Under the pieces are notes generated by a model. The model ran no database searches. It was given only the letters and a program-made list of their open reading frames with translations, and was not told the origin of the DNA. A stretch of DNA of 64,000 nucleotides from Elusimicrobiota bacterium. GTDB lineage: Bacteria > Elusimicrobiota > Elusimicrobia > UBA1565 > UBA9628. A program made the translations under genes and the position numbers. Each line of letters starts with the position of its first letter. The stretch's first letter is position 1. This document shows positions 48,951-56,763 of this stretch, in pieces. The stretch lies in NCBI GenBank assembly GCA_023249675.1, contig JAHFCE010000010.1, forward strand, positions 28,353 to 92,352, given 5' to 3'.

Positions 48951-49832
48951 ATGACGACGCGTTTTCTCGACTGCCGCGGCACCGCCGCCCGCTACTTCGA
49001 CTGGGTCGCGCGCGAAGCGGCCGCGATGCGCAGGCAGCCCCGTCTCGCGACGATCCTGTTCCGGCCCAAGCAGAACCCGGCCTCCCTTCAGTACCGCGAC
49101 CTGATTGAGCGCGACGCCGCGCGCCTGGGCATTCCTGTCGACAGCCACGAGGCCGGGGACGAAGAGTCCTTGCTCGCACTCGTGCGCAAGCTCAACGCCG
49201 ACCGCGCGACCTCGGGGCTCATGCTCCTGTACCCGCTTCACTGCGCGCTCAAGGATGAGGACGTGATGGATCTCGTCTTGCCGACCAAGGATGTCGAGGG
49301 CCTGCATTCGATGAACCTCGGCTACCTGATCAAGTTCAAGCGCCTGCTTGATGAGGCGCGCGGCATCAAGTGCGTCGTGCCCGCGACCGCCAAGGCCGTC
49401 GTGAAGATGCTGCAGGCCTACCCCGAGATCCCGATCGCGGGCGCTTTCGCCGTCGTCATCAACAACTCGATGCGCGTGGGCAAGCCGCTCGGCCTGATGC
49501 TCGAGAACCTTGGGGCGACCGTCGTGAAGTGCTACGACAAGACCCCGCGCGCGCTGCTCGAGGACCAAGTGCGCCGGGCTGACTTGCTGATCACCGCGGT
49601 GCCCGATCCGTCGTTTAAGCTTGACCCCTCGTGGGTCAAAAAAGGAGCTGCCGTCGTCGACGTATCGTACCAAGGCAATGTGGATGCGAGGGCGCTCGAC
49701 GGCGTCGCCTCCTTCCTGACCGCCCCCGACAACCGCATCGGCGCGATGACGCGCGCGATGGCCTTCGTCAATCTCATCTACTGCGCGAAGAATGCGCCGT
49801 TGCGCGGCCCCCGTGTCCCCAGCCTGGGCTGA
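48951..49832 (+). CDS. FolD-like protein with altered catalytic residues
   Basis: This 293-residue protein aligns over its whole length with FolD, the methylene-tetrahydrofolate dehydrogenase/cyclohydrolase. However, the Lys of the YxxxK motif is Ile (YRDLIERDAA, about 43-52), the Gln of the VQLPLP loop is Leu (MLLYPLH), the Asp of KDVDGFH is Glu (KDVEGLH, about 120), PCTP is PATA and PGGVGPMT is DNRIGAMT. The NAD-binding region also differs (NNSMRVGKP for GRSxxVGxP). It may use another substrate or only bind folate. It is followed by an EamA transporter overlapping by 41 bp. A normal FolD presumably exists elsewhere. Confidence 0.8.
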   Translation: MTTRFLDCRGTAARYFDWVAREAAAMRRQPRLATILFRPKQNPASLQYRDLIERDAARLGIPVDSHEAGDEESLLALVRKLNADRATSGLMLLYPLHCALKDEDVMDLVLPTKDVEGLHSMNLGYLIKFKRLLDEARGIKCVVPATAKAVVKMLQAYPEIPIAGAFAVVINNSMRVGKPLGLMLENLGATVVKCYDKTPRALLEDQVRRADLLITAVPDPSFKLDPSWVKKGAAVVDVSYQGNVDARALDGVASFLTAPDNRIGAMTRAMAFVNLIYCAKNAPLRGPRVPSLG

Positions 49833-50694
49833 CATCGGGCTCGTCTACTGCGCCGCCGTCTGGGGCGCGACTTTCTATCTGGTCAAGGACGCGCTTGCGG
49901 GCGTCGATCCCGTGGCGATGGTCGCGCATCGGTTTTTGCTGGCGGCCCTCTTGTTGGCTCCTTGGGCGTTGGTCCGTCCTTCGCGGGGCCGTTATTTAAA
50001 AGAAGCAGGTCTTCTGGCCATTCTGTTGTTTTTGCTTTATGCCACGCAGACGGTTGGTCTGGGCTACACGTCGGCCTCCAATTCCGGCTTCATCACCGGT
50101 CTTTTCGTGATCTTCGTGCCGATTTTTTTATTTTTTTTCTTTCAGAAATCGCCCACTCCCGTTCAATGGGCGTCATCAGCGTTCGCTCTCATGGGGTTGT
50201 GGATGCTGACCGGTGGCATCTCTTCCGTTAATTTTGGAGATATGATCACGCTTGTCGCGGCGGCCACCTACGCGGGCCACCTGCTCGCCACGGACAAGTT
50301 CGTGCGCGCCGACGCCGACGCGCTTGTGCTCGCCTTTCATCAGTTCTGGATGACAGGACTCATGGCCCTCTTATTCTGTCTGGCCACCGGGCGCCCCCTC
50401 GCCGTTTCCGGCGACAAGGCCGCAGGCACCATCGCTTTTCTTGCTGTGATTCCCACCTTGTCGGCCTTCTTCATCCAGATGTGGGCCCAGAAATTCACTG
50501 CACCGATCAAAGTCAGCCTGATCTTCTCGCTCGAGCCCGTGTTCGCGGCGCTCTTCGCCTGGACGCTCGGCGGCGAGGCTTTCGTGCCCGCGCGCGCGGC
50601 CGGCGGCGGCCTTATCGTCGCGGCGATGATGGCGGGGGAGTTGTCGAAACTGGATCTGCTGAAAGGCCGGAAAAAAGAGATTCTGCCGACTTGA
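49792..50694 (+). CDS. EamA/DMT-family membrane transporter
   Basis: This 300-residue protein has ten predicted membrane helices in two EamA repeats. The first includes WGATFYLVKDAL and YTSASNSGFITGLFVIFVPI (about 90-110), the second TLVAAATYAGHLLATDKFV and FTAPIKVSLIFSLEPVFAALFAW (about 230-252). It exports or imports a small metabolite across the inner membrane; the substrate is not predictable. The ATG overlaps the folD-like gene by 41 bp; a GTG at 49813 would shorten it by seven residues. Confidence 0.9.
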   Translation: MRRCAAPVSPAWADIGLVYCAAVWGATFYLVKDALAGVDPVAMVAHRFLLAALLLAPWALVRPSRGRYLKEAGLLAILLFLLYATQTVGLGYTSASNSGFITGLFVIFVPIFLFFFFQKSPTPVQWASSAFALMGLWMLTGGISSVNFGDMITLVAAATYAGHLLATDKFVRADADALVLAFHQFWMTGLMALLFCLATGRPLAVSGDKAAGTIAFLAVIPTLSAFFIQMWAQKFTAPIKVSLIFSLEPVFAALFAWTLGGEAFVPARAAGGGLIVAAMMAGELSKLDLLKGRKKEILPT

Positions 50695-50711
50695 CTCGCA
50701 CCGGTGCGAGT
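50694..50711. repeat. Perfect 18-bp palindrome abutting the EamA stop codon
   Basis: ACTCGCACCGGTGCGAGT begins on the last base of the EamA TGA and lies in the 71-bp gap before the convergent HAD gene. It has no loop and no T tract, so it is not a standard intrinsic terminator. It may be a protein site or a small extragenic repeat. Confidence 0.6.
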
Positions 50712-50742
50712 GGGCGAACGGCCGGGAACGAACGTAGGTGGG

Positions 50743-50764
50743 ACTGTTTCCGGAAACAGTTGGG
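50743..50764. repeat. Extragenic palindromic repeat, copy 1
   Basis: The perfect palindrome ACTGTTTCCGGAAACAGT (50743-50760) followed by TGGG is repeated, in reverse orientation, at 53532-53553. Here it is followed by GGGTCAGAGTCCC-type sequence that runs into the end of the HAD gene. It lies between convergent genes. Confidence 0.7.
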
Positions 50765-50765
50765 G

Positions 50766-51395
50766 TCAGAGTCCCAAGGCGGCCAGTCTTTTCTTCAGAT
50801 CTTTCGCGCCGCGGTAGCGGATCGCGTGCAGGCCGGCCTTGCGGGCGCCTTCGCAGTTCTCCTCGAGGTCGTCGATGAACACGGTCTCCTCCGGCGCGGT
50901 GCCCGACATTTCGAGGGCGGCCTCGTAGATCTCGCGTTGCGGCTTGCGCAGGCGCAGTTCGTGCGAGAGAATCGCTCCCTTGACGAGCCCTGGGAAGGTG
51001 TAGCGCGCCTGAATGTGCTCGATGTGCAAGGCGTTGGTGTTCGAGAGCAGGTAGGTCGGCATGCGTCCCGAGAGGCCCTTTAAGATCGCGAAGGAGCCGC
51101 GGTCGAGCGTGAAATGGTCGCACCACAATGTCTTGAAGCGCGTGAAATCGCCTGTGTAGCCGAGCTGCTTGACGAACAGATCGTGGAGCTCTTCGCCCGT
51201 CACCTCGCCGCGCTCGATGCGGTCGACGAGGCGGCCTTTCCAGATGTGGCGCGCGACCTTGATCGGGTGTCGGCCGACGGCCGAGGCGAACTTGCGCAGG
51301 ATGCGCCTGCTGGAAAAGCGCAGCAGCACGTTTCCGATATCGAAGAAGACGGCCTTGATCGCCGGGGGATTGCGATGAGAGCGCTGCGTGTTCAA
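50766..51395 (-). CDS. HAD-superfamily hydrolase
   Basis: This 209-residue protein has HAD motif I FFDIGNVLL (about 17), motif II LLSNTN (about 122), the KPQREIYEAAL element (about 153) and motif III FIDDLEEN (about 178). It resembles the epoxide-hydrolase/FMN-phosphatase-like HAD-IA group and probably dephosphorylates a small metabolite. The best start is a TTG at 51395 that overlaps the upstream stop as TTGA; no ATG or GTG lies near the first beta strand. Confidence 0.85.
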   Translation of the reverse strand: MNTQRSHRNPPAIKAVFFDIGNVLLRFSSRRILRKFASAVGRHPIKVARHIWKGRLVDRIERGEVTGEELHDLFVKQLGYTGDFTRFKTLWCDHFTLDRGSFAILKGLSGRMPTYLLSNTNALHIEHIQARYTFPGLVKGAILSHELRLRKPQREIYEAALEMSGTAPEETVFIDDLEENCEGARKAGLHAIRYRGAKDLKKRLAALGL

Positions 51396-52501
51396 GGCTT
51401 TCCTTTCAGAAAGGGCATGACGACTTCGATGCCGATGAGGATGATGACGATCCATTCGAGGAACTCAAGGCGCGCGGAGGAGAGCGAGGACTCCATCTTG
51501 TCGTAGATGCTCTCGAGGGTCTTGAGCTTGCGCTGGATGCTTTTGTCCCATGAGGTCAGGTGGTAGCGGCGCGCGGCCTGCTGGTAGAGGCGCGCGAGGT
51601 ATTGATCGCCGAGGAGCTTGATCGCGTTATTGATGTTCTCGAAGAGGACCGCGCTCTCGACCTGGAGCTGGCCGATCTCGCGGAGCTTGTCGTCGCCCTT
51701 CGTGAACAGGCTGAAGGGGCCTTTCGGGCTGCGCGTCAGCGCGTCATAGTAGCGCTCGAGCGCCGAGTCGAGTTGGTGGTCGAGGTGGCGCAGCTCGAGG
51801 AGCTGGACCGTCGCGAACTCAAGAACCGCGCGCGTGTCGTCGGCCGCCGCGTCGAAGATGAGTGCTGCGACCCAGTCGACGAGGGTCAGGTCCTCGGAGC
51901 CGTACGAGACCTGGACCGAGAGGGCGTCCTCCACTTCCTGCTGGGAGCTCAGGTCCTCGTCGGCGCGCAGGACCTGCGCGACCAAGGTCGGGGCCTCCGC
52001 GAGCAGGCGCGCGTGGGCGCCGCACTCATCAAACGCGCGGATTTGGAAGATGACGTAGTCCTCGTAAAACTCGGAGATCTTGGGCCGGTTCACGGAGGGA
52101 TGGATGGTCTTGATCAGCTCTTCGACGAGGCGCCGGCTGTCCGCGAGCAAGGTCTCGTTGTCATACAGCAGCTCGGAGAGGCGCGAGAGCGAGGAGAAGG
52201 AGCCGGAGAGGGGAATCTGGTAGGTCACGCTCACCGCGCCGAAGTCGAAGACCACGCTCTCAACGGCCGGCAAGGTCTTCCAGGCGCCGATCGTCTGGAC
52301 GCCGCTCGTCTGCGTGACGCGCAGGGGATAGGGCTGGAACTCGAAGTATTTCGGCGCGCGGCGCTGGTGGCGGATCGGCGCGCGCTCGGTCATAGCGGTG
52401 ACGCTTTTCTCGGCCGCGTCGAGGCCGATCGCCAGGCCGACGTCGTAGGCGAACTGAACGTAGGCGACGCCGTCTTTGATCAGGGGGTCGTAGCCTTTCA
52501 T
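51392..52501 (-). CDS. DUF155 (RMD1-like) membrane-anchored protein
   Basis: This 369-residue protein is mostly soluble and helical, with a single C-terminal membrane segment, LEFLEWIVIILIGIEVVMPF (about 345-365), preceded by a coiled-coil-like region (KLKTLESIYDKMESSLSSARLEF). This layout and the final LEWIIIxLIxxEV pattern match DUF155 proteins, whose eukaryotic relatives act in mitochondrial biology. No biochemical function is assigned in bacteria. It overlaps the RluA-type gene and the HAD gene by four bases each. Confidence 0.72.
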   Translation of the reverse strand: MKGYDPLIKDGVAYVQFAYDVGLAIGLDAAEKSVTAMTERAPIRHQRRAPKYFEFQPYPLRVTQTSGVQTIGAWKTLPAVESVVFDFGAVSVTYQIPLSGSFSSLSRLSELLYDNETLLADSRRLVEELIKTIHPSVNRPKISEFYEDYVIFQIRAFDECGAHARLLAEAPTLVAQVLRADEDLSSQQEVEDALSVQVSYGSEDLTLVDWVAALIFDAAADDTRAVLEFATVQLLELRHLDHQLDSALERYYDALTRSPKGPFSLFTKGDDKLREIGQLQVESAVLFENINNAIKLLGDQYLARLYQQAARRYHLTSWDKSIQRKLKTLESIYDKMESSLSSARLEFLEWIVIILIGIEVVMPFLKGKP

Positions 52502-53439
52502 GAGGGCCTCAAGGGGAAATCGTCGGGGACAGGCGCCTCGAAGGAGAGCGCTCGGCCGTCGCCCGGATGCTGAAACGACAGGCGCCAGGAGTGCAGGAGC
52601 TGGCGGTCGGCGCCGAGCGCGTCGAGGTCGGCGCGGGAGACTTCCTTTCGCACGGCCTTCATGTACACTTCGCCCTCACCGCAGTACAGCTTATCGCCGA
52701 CGAGCGGGTGGCCGATGTAAGCGAGGTGCGCGCGGATCTGGTGCAGGCGTCCGGTGCGCGGCAGCGCCGAGACAAGAGAGAGGCGCCCGTCCGTCGCGAG
52801 GCGGCAAAATTCCGTGACCGCGCTCTGGCCCTGCGCGCCGCCTACGGAGCGCCGGACTCGAATCGCCTTGCCTTCGGCGCCGAGGGGAGCGTCGACGACG
52901 GTCTTCGTCCAGGCGACCGAGCCGAACACGACGGCGAGGTACTCCTTGCGCACAGTGCGCGCGAAGAACTGCTCGTAGAGGCTTCGCGCGGCGTCCGCAT
53001 CGAGAGCCAAAACCATGGCCCCGCTTGTTTCCCGGTCGAGGCGGTGGGCGAGATGCACTTTGCGTCCGAGCTGCTTGGCGAGAAGATTCGTCACCGTGTT
53101 GCGCAGGACCTTGTCGGTGGGATGGCTGAGCGTGCCGCCCGGTTTGGAGATCACGACAATGCGTTCGTCTTGAAAAAGGACCGGCATGGTCTCATGCGGG
53201 ACCGGGGGCTCTTCCGCTCGGGGATATCGGATCAGGACGGTCTCGCCTTCGCTTACCCGCGCCGCCGCCTTGACCGCGCGGCCGGAGCGCGACACGAGGC
53301 CCTCCTCGATGAGCTTCTGGACGGCGGCGCGAGAGTATTTCTTGCCCAGGCGCGCGGCCAGGAAAGCGTCGAGGCGCCGTCCCTCGTGCTCCTTGAGCGC
53401 GCGGAAGGGGACGTCGATCCAGTCGATGTCGGTGGTCAT
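52498..53439 (-). CDS. RluA-family 23S rRNA/tRNA pseudouridine synthase
   Basis: This 313-residue enzyme has an N-terminal S4 domain (about 18-75) and a catalytic domain with HRLDRETSGAMVLA (about 128), which carries the essential Asp, and RTGRLHQIRAHLAYIGHPLVGDKLY (about 225-250). Between RluC and RluD the choice cannot be made by eye. I chose ATG 53439 because a promoter (TTGTGG, 17 bp, TATACT) lies at 53490..53462 and a weak AGGA precedes it; the frame extends to 53559 through the palindromic repeat. Confidence 0.9.
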   Translation of the reverse strand: MTTDIDWIDVPFRALKEHEGRRLDAFLAARLGKKYSRAAVQKLIEEGLVSRSGRAVKAAARVSEGETVLIRYPRAEEPPVPHETMPVLFQDERIVVISKPGGTLSHPTDKVLRNTVTNLLAKQLGRKVHLAHRLDRETSGAMVLALDADAARSLYEQFFARTVRKEYLAVVFGSVAWTKTVVDAPLGAEGKAIRVRRSVGGAQGQSAVTEFCRLATDGRLSLVSALPRTGRLHQIRAHLAYIGHPLVGDKLYCGEGEVYMKAVRKEVSRADLDALGADRQLLHSWRLSFQHPGDGRALSFEAPVPDDFPLRPS

Positions 53440-53461
53440 CGCGTTGTGTCCTGGCGGCCTC

Positions 53462-53490
53462 AGTATAACACCTGCCTCGGGACGCCACAA
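53462..53490 (-). promoter_or_regulatory. Promoter of the RluA-DUF155-HAD operon
   Basis: TTGTGG (53490..53485) and TATACT (53467..53462) on the minus strand are spaced 17 bp apart. The start site would be near 53456 and give a leader of about 17 nt with AGGA about 11 bases before the ATG. Confidence 0.6.
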
Positions 53491-53531
53491 GGCGCGGGCT
53501 GGACAGCCGGGAGGGCGCTGAATGTTGATGT

Positions 53532-53556
53532 CCCAACTGTTTCCGGAAACAGTTGG
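53532..53556. repeat. Extragenic palindromic repeat, copy 2
   Basis: A perfect 24-bp palindrome at 53533-53556 contains the ACTGTTTCCGGAAACAGT core of the copy at 50743. The 22-bp shared block runs 53532-53553 in the opposite orientation. It lies between the divergent RluA and rimO promoters, so it cannot be a terminator for either gene. Confidence 0.7.
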
Positions 53557-53604
53557 CATGTGGTGAAAGGTAAAGAAGAGCGATGATCACCGTTGGGGGC
53601 GTGG

Positions 53605-53610
53605 TACAAT
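53605..53610 (+). promoter_or_regulatory. -10 box of rimO
   Basis: TACAAT at 53605-53610 would start a transcript near 53617. That places the rimO start at ATG 53643 (leader about 26 nt) and excludes the in-frame ATG at 53583. Confidence 0.5.
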
Positions 53611-53642
53611 GTCCCGTCGGAGAGTTCCCCGACTCCCTCCTG

Positions 53643-54953
53643 ATGCGCACGAAAACCCTCAAGAAGAATAAGGTCTCGGTCGTCACGCTCGGCTGCTCGA
53701 AGAATCTCTACGATTCCGAGGTGCTGATGGGCCAGTTGCGCGCCAACAAGTTCGAGGTCGAGCACGAGACCGATTGCGACGACGCCGCGATCGTGGTCAT
53801 CAACACCTGCGGCTTCATCGACAACGCCAAGCAGGAATCCATCGACACGATCCTCGACTACGCGGCCGCCAAGAAGGAAGGCAAGCTCGACAAGCTGTTC
53901 GTCACCGGCTGCTTGTCCGAGCGATACAAGGACGATCTCGAAAGAGACATCCCCGAGGTGGACGCCTACTTCGGCACGCGCGACCTGCCGCGGCTCTTGA
54001 AGGCGCTCAACGCCGACTACAAGCACGAGCTCGTGGGCGAGCGCCTGATCACCACGCCGCGCCACTACGCCTACTTCAAGATTTCCGAGGGCTGCGACCG
54101 GCCGTGCTCGTTCTGCGCGATCCCGCTGATGCGTGGCAAGCATGTCTCGACGCCGATCGAAGATCTCGTCTCAGAGGCCAAACGGCTTGCGGCCGCGGGC
54201 ACGAGAGAGCTTTTACTGATCGCACAGGACTCGACGTATTACGGCTTGGATCTTTACGGCAAACGGCGTCTGGCGGACCTCTTGCGAGCCCTGTCCGACG
54301 TCGAGGGCATCGGCTGGATACGGCTGCACTATGCCTTCCCGGCGGGTTTCCCGGTCGAGGTCCTTGACGTCATGCGCGAGCGGCCCAACATCTGCAAGTA
54401 CCTGGACATGCCGCTGCAGCATGTGTCCGATCGCATGCTCGCCTCGATGCGCCGCGGCACGACGAAGGCCAAGACCGAGGAGCTCGTCGCGATGATCCGC
54501 GAGAAGGTCCCCGGCGTGGCGCTGCGCACGACCTTGATCGCGGGCTATCCCGGCGAGACGAAAGAAGACCACGAGGAGACGCTCGCGTGGGTGCAGAAGA
54601 CCCGCTTCGAGCGCCTGGGCGTGTTCCAATACTCCCACGAAGAGAACACGCACGCCTATTCGCTTGCCGATGATGTTCCCGCCAAGGAGAAGAAGCGCCG
54701 TGCCGAGGCCGTGATGGCGGTCCAGCAGCCGATTTCGCTTGCGCTTAACTCCTCCCGGATCGGCAAAGTTGTGAAAGTGCTTGTGGACCGCAAGGAAGGC
54801 AAGCATTTCATCGGGCGTACCGAGCAGGACTCGCCCGAGGTGGACAACGAGGTGCTGATTCCGGCGGCCGAGCGCTACCTGCGCGTCGGCGACTTCGCCG
54901 ACATCAAGATCACGGGCGCTGAGGAATACGACCTGGTCGGCGAGCCGGCCTAG
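53643..54953 (+). CDS. rimO: Ribosomal protein S12 methylthiotransferase RimO
   Basis: RimO adds a methylthio group to Asp89 of ribosomal protein S12. The 436-residue protein has an N-terminal MTTase domain with Cys in VTLGCSKNLYDSE (about 17), VINTCGF (about 52) and VTGCL (about 88). The radical SAM motif is CDRPCSFC (about 152-159), and a C-terminal TRAM domain covers about 370-436. LGCSKN followed by D rather than the MiaB pattern supports RimO. The start is downstream of the -10 box at 53605. Confidence 0.95.
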   Translation: MRTKTLKKNKVSVVTLGCSKNLYDSEVLMGQLRANKFEVEHETDCDDAAIVVINTCGFIDNAKQESIDTILDYAAAKKEGKLDKLFVTGCLSERYKDDLERDIPEVDAYFGTRDLPRLLKALNADYKHELVGERLITTPRHYAYFKISEGCDRPCSFCAIPLMRGKHVSTPIEDLVSEAKRLAAAGTRELLLIAQDSTYYGLDLYGKRRLADLLRALSDVEGIGWIRLHYAFPAGFPVEVLDVMRERPNICKYLDMPLQHVSDRMLASMRRGTTKAKTEELVAMIREKVPGVALRTTLIAGYPGETKEDHEETLAWVQKTRFERLGVFQYSHEENTHAYSLADDVPAKEKKRRAEAVMAVQQPISLALNSSRIGKVVKVLVDRKEGKHFIGRTEQDSPEVDNEVLIPAAERYLRVGDFADIKITGAEEYDLVGEPA

Positions 54954-55189
54954 TCCGCGTCGGCCGCGAAGGGCTTCTTGACGAGCTTGCCGCCTTCCTT
55001 TGATAGAGATTCGACTGTGGTTTTCACATCCTCGAGGCGCTTCGATAGATCTTTGGCAAGCGTCACGCCCTTTTCGAACAGCGCGAGGGACTCGTCGAGC
55101 CCCTTGTCGCCCGCCTCGAGCTCGCGCACGAGTTCCTCCAGCGTCTCCAGCGACTTCTCGAACGCCTCGGCTTTCGGAGCCTTGGTCAT
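54950..55189 (-). CDS. xseB: Exodeoxyribonuclease VII small subunit
   Basis: XseB is the small helical subunit of exonuclease VII, several copies of which bind one XseA. The 79-residue protein contains FEKSLETLEELVRELEAGDKGLDESLALFEKG (about 11-42), the family signature. ATG 55189 overlaps the xseA stop by four bases. Its own stop overlaps the convergent rimO stop by four bases. Confidence 0.95.
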   Translation of the reverse strand: MTKAPKAEAFEKSLETLEELVRELEAGDKGLDESLALFEKGVTLAKDLSKRLEDVKTTVESLSKEGGKLVKKPFAADAD

Positions 55190-56379
55190 GACGTCACCTC
55201 GCAATTGATTTCGCCTTCGGACAGGCGCACGGTCACCGGGTCGCCTCTCTTCACCTGAGCGGCACCCGTCAAAATCTTGCCTCGGCTTGTCGCGATCGCG
55301 TAGCCGCGCGCGAGCACGTTGAGCGGGGAGATGGCATCGAGGCGTCCGGCGGCAGCGCCCAGGCGCAGGCCCAAGGTCTCAAGGCGCCGCCGCAGCGCCT
55401 CGGGCAGGCGCATGGCCAGGTCGTCGACGCGTTGGACGCGCTGCTCCCACAGGCGGCGCGGGTCCTGCAGAAACGGATGAGAGGCGGCGTACTGAAGCCG
55501 GCGCCCGAGCGAGTCCACGGTATTGCGCAAATCCTGGGCCATCGCGTCGATCAACTCCGCGACGCGGTCGTAGACGGCCGCTTTTTCCTGAACGGCCATC
55601 TCCGCCGCAGCCGAGGGCGTCGGAGCGCGCAGATCGGCGACGAAGTCGGCGATCGTCGTGTCGGTCTCGTGGCCGACGCAGGAGATGATCGGGATCGCGG
55701 ACTCGGCGATTGCGCGCGCGACGGGCTCTTCGTTGAACGCCCAGAGGTCCTCGATGGAGCCGCCGCCGCGCCCAACCAGCAGGACGTCGGTGTCCGGGGC
55801 GAGCTCATTGAAGTCGCGGATTGCCTCCGAGATCTCGGCCGCAGCACCCGGCCCCTGCACCTTCACGGGCCAAACGCGGATCGTGAGGCCCGGCCAGCGG
55901 CGGCTTAAGACGTGGATTATGTCGCGCACCGCGGCACCCTGCCCCGAGGTCACCACGCCGACGGCCTTCGGGAAAGGGGGAAGCGGCTTCTTGCGCGCCT
56001 CGTCGAAGAGGCCCTCGGCCAGGAGCTTGGCCTTGAGCTGCTCGAGTGCTAATTGGAGCGCGCCCTTTTCGCGGGGCTCGGCGGCGGAAATGATGAACTG
56101 CAGCTCGCCGCGGGCCTCGTAGGACGTGACGCGGCCGCGGGCCAGGATCTTGAGACCGTCCGCGAATTTGAACTTGATCCCGAACGAGGCGCCCTTGAAC
56201 AGGACCGCGCGCACCTGGGCCTTGTCGTCCTTGAGGCTCAGGTAGGTGTGCCCGGAGGGGTAGGCCTTGCAGTTGGAGATCTCGCCCTCGACCCACAGTT
56301 CCGGGAAGGAGGACTCGAGAAGTCCGTGGACCTGGGCGTTGAGCTCGGAGATCGTGAGGACGCGGCGGGGCGGTTCCAC
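55186..56379 (-). CDS. xseA: Exodeoxyribonuclease VII large subunit
   Basis: XseA degrades single-stranded DNA to oligonucleotides with XseB. The 397-residue protein has an N-terminal OB-fold (about 5-105, LTISELNAQVHGLLES, LWVEGEISN) and a catalytic domain with GVVTSGQGAAVRDI (about 137), LLVGRGGGSIEDLWAFNEE (about 195), and ISCVGHETDTTIADFVADLRAPTPSAAAE (about 228-256). The C-terminus ends with the usual short beta element. Confidence 0.95.
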   Translation of the reverse strand: MEPPRRVLTISELNAQVHGLLESSFPELWVEGEISNCKAYPSGHTYLSLKDDKAQVRAVLFKGASFGIKFKFADGLKILARGRVTSYEARGELQFIISAAEPREKGALQLALEQLKAKLLAEGLFDEARKKPLPPFPKAVGVVTSGQGAAVRDIIHVLSRRWPGLTIRVWPVKVQGPGAAAEISEAIRDFNELAPDTDVLLVGRGGGSIEDLWAFNEEPVARAIAESAIPIISCVGHETDTTIADFVADLRAPTPSAAAEMAVQEKAAVYDRVAELIDAMAQDLRNTVDSLGRRLQYAASHPFLQDPRRLWEQRVQRVDDLAMRLPEALRRRLETLGLRLGAAAGRLDAISPLNVLARGYAIATSRGKILTGAAQVKRGDPVTVRLSEGEINCEVTS

Positions 56380-56382
56380 CGG

Positions 56383-56673
56383 CTACTCGGCGCGCGGGTG
56401 GAGGTAGACGGCGAGCGCTGTCGCGGCGAGCGTCCAGCCGGCGAAGTGCGCGAGCAGGCTTTGGCTTGTCGCGGCGCGGGGGCCGGCGAGCCAGGCGATC
56501 GCGGCGGCGGTGAGCAGGGCGCCGACTTTCTCCACGACCGAGCGCGGGCCCAGCTGGAGCAGGAGCAAGGTCGCGAAGGTGCCCGCGATCAGGCAGGCCA
56601 GGCCGCTGCGGTTGCCGGGGCAAATCGAGAGGATCACGCCGACGATCAAGGTCCCGACGAGCACGCGCTTCAC
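56383..56673 (-). CDS. Small membrane protein of unknown function
   Basis: This 96-residue hydrophobic protein has three predicted membrane helices (about 4-18, 24-42 and 50-64) plus a possible fourth at 75-90. Its start is a GTG at 56673, only six bases after a perfect TATAAT, so the mRNA is probably leaderless. It lies three bases upstream of xseA. I do not recognise the family. Confidence 0.6.
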   Translation of the reverse strand: MKRVLVGTLIVGVILSICPGNRSGLACLIAGTFATLLLLQLGPRSVVEKVGALLTAAAIAWLAGPRAATSQSLLAHFAGWTLAATALAVYLHPRAE

Positions 56674-56679
56674 GGAGCG

Positions 56680-56685
56680 ATTATA
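56680..56685 (-). promoter_or_regulatory. -10 box of the small-membrane-protein/xseAB operon
   Basis: TATAAT at 56685..56680 on the minus strand ends six bases before the GTG at 56673. This is another predicted leaderless start, here with a non-ATG codon. Confidence 0.55.
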
Positions 56686-56722
56686 ACACTTCGTGCTTCG
56701 TGTGCATCCAGAGTGCTAAAAC

Positions 56723-56763
56723 CCGATCTTCACGATCTCCATACCTACCAGACGATCGAGACC
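56723..56763 (+). repeat. 41-bp direct repeat, left copy (ORF6N gene start remnant)
   Basis: This block matches 58243-58283 at 39 of 41 positions in the same orientation. On the minus strand it reads as the start of the ORF6N gene, MEIVKIGF, and then meets a stop codon. The two copies bracket the toxin-antitoxin and Cys-rich protein genes. Confidence 0.75.

Noticed and set aside
53583..53642. Upstream start for rimO at ATG 53583
   Set aside because: That ATG precedes the -10 box at 53605, and the extra 20 residues do not resemble a RimO N-terminus.
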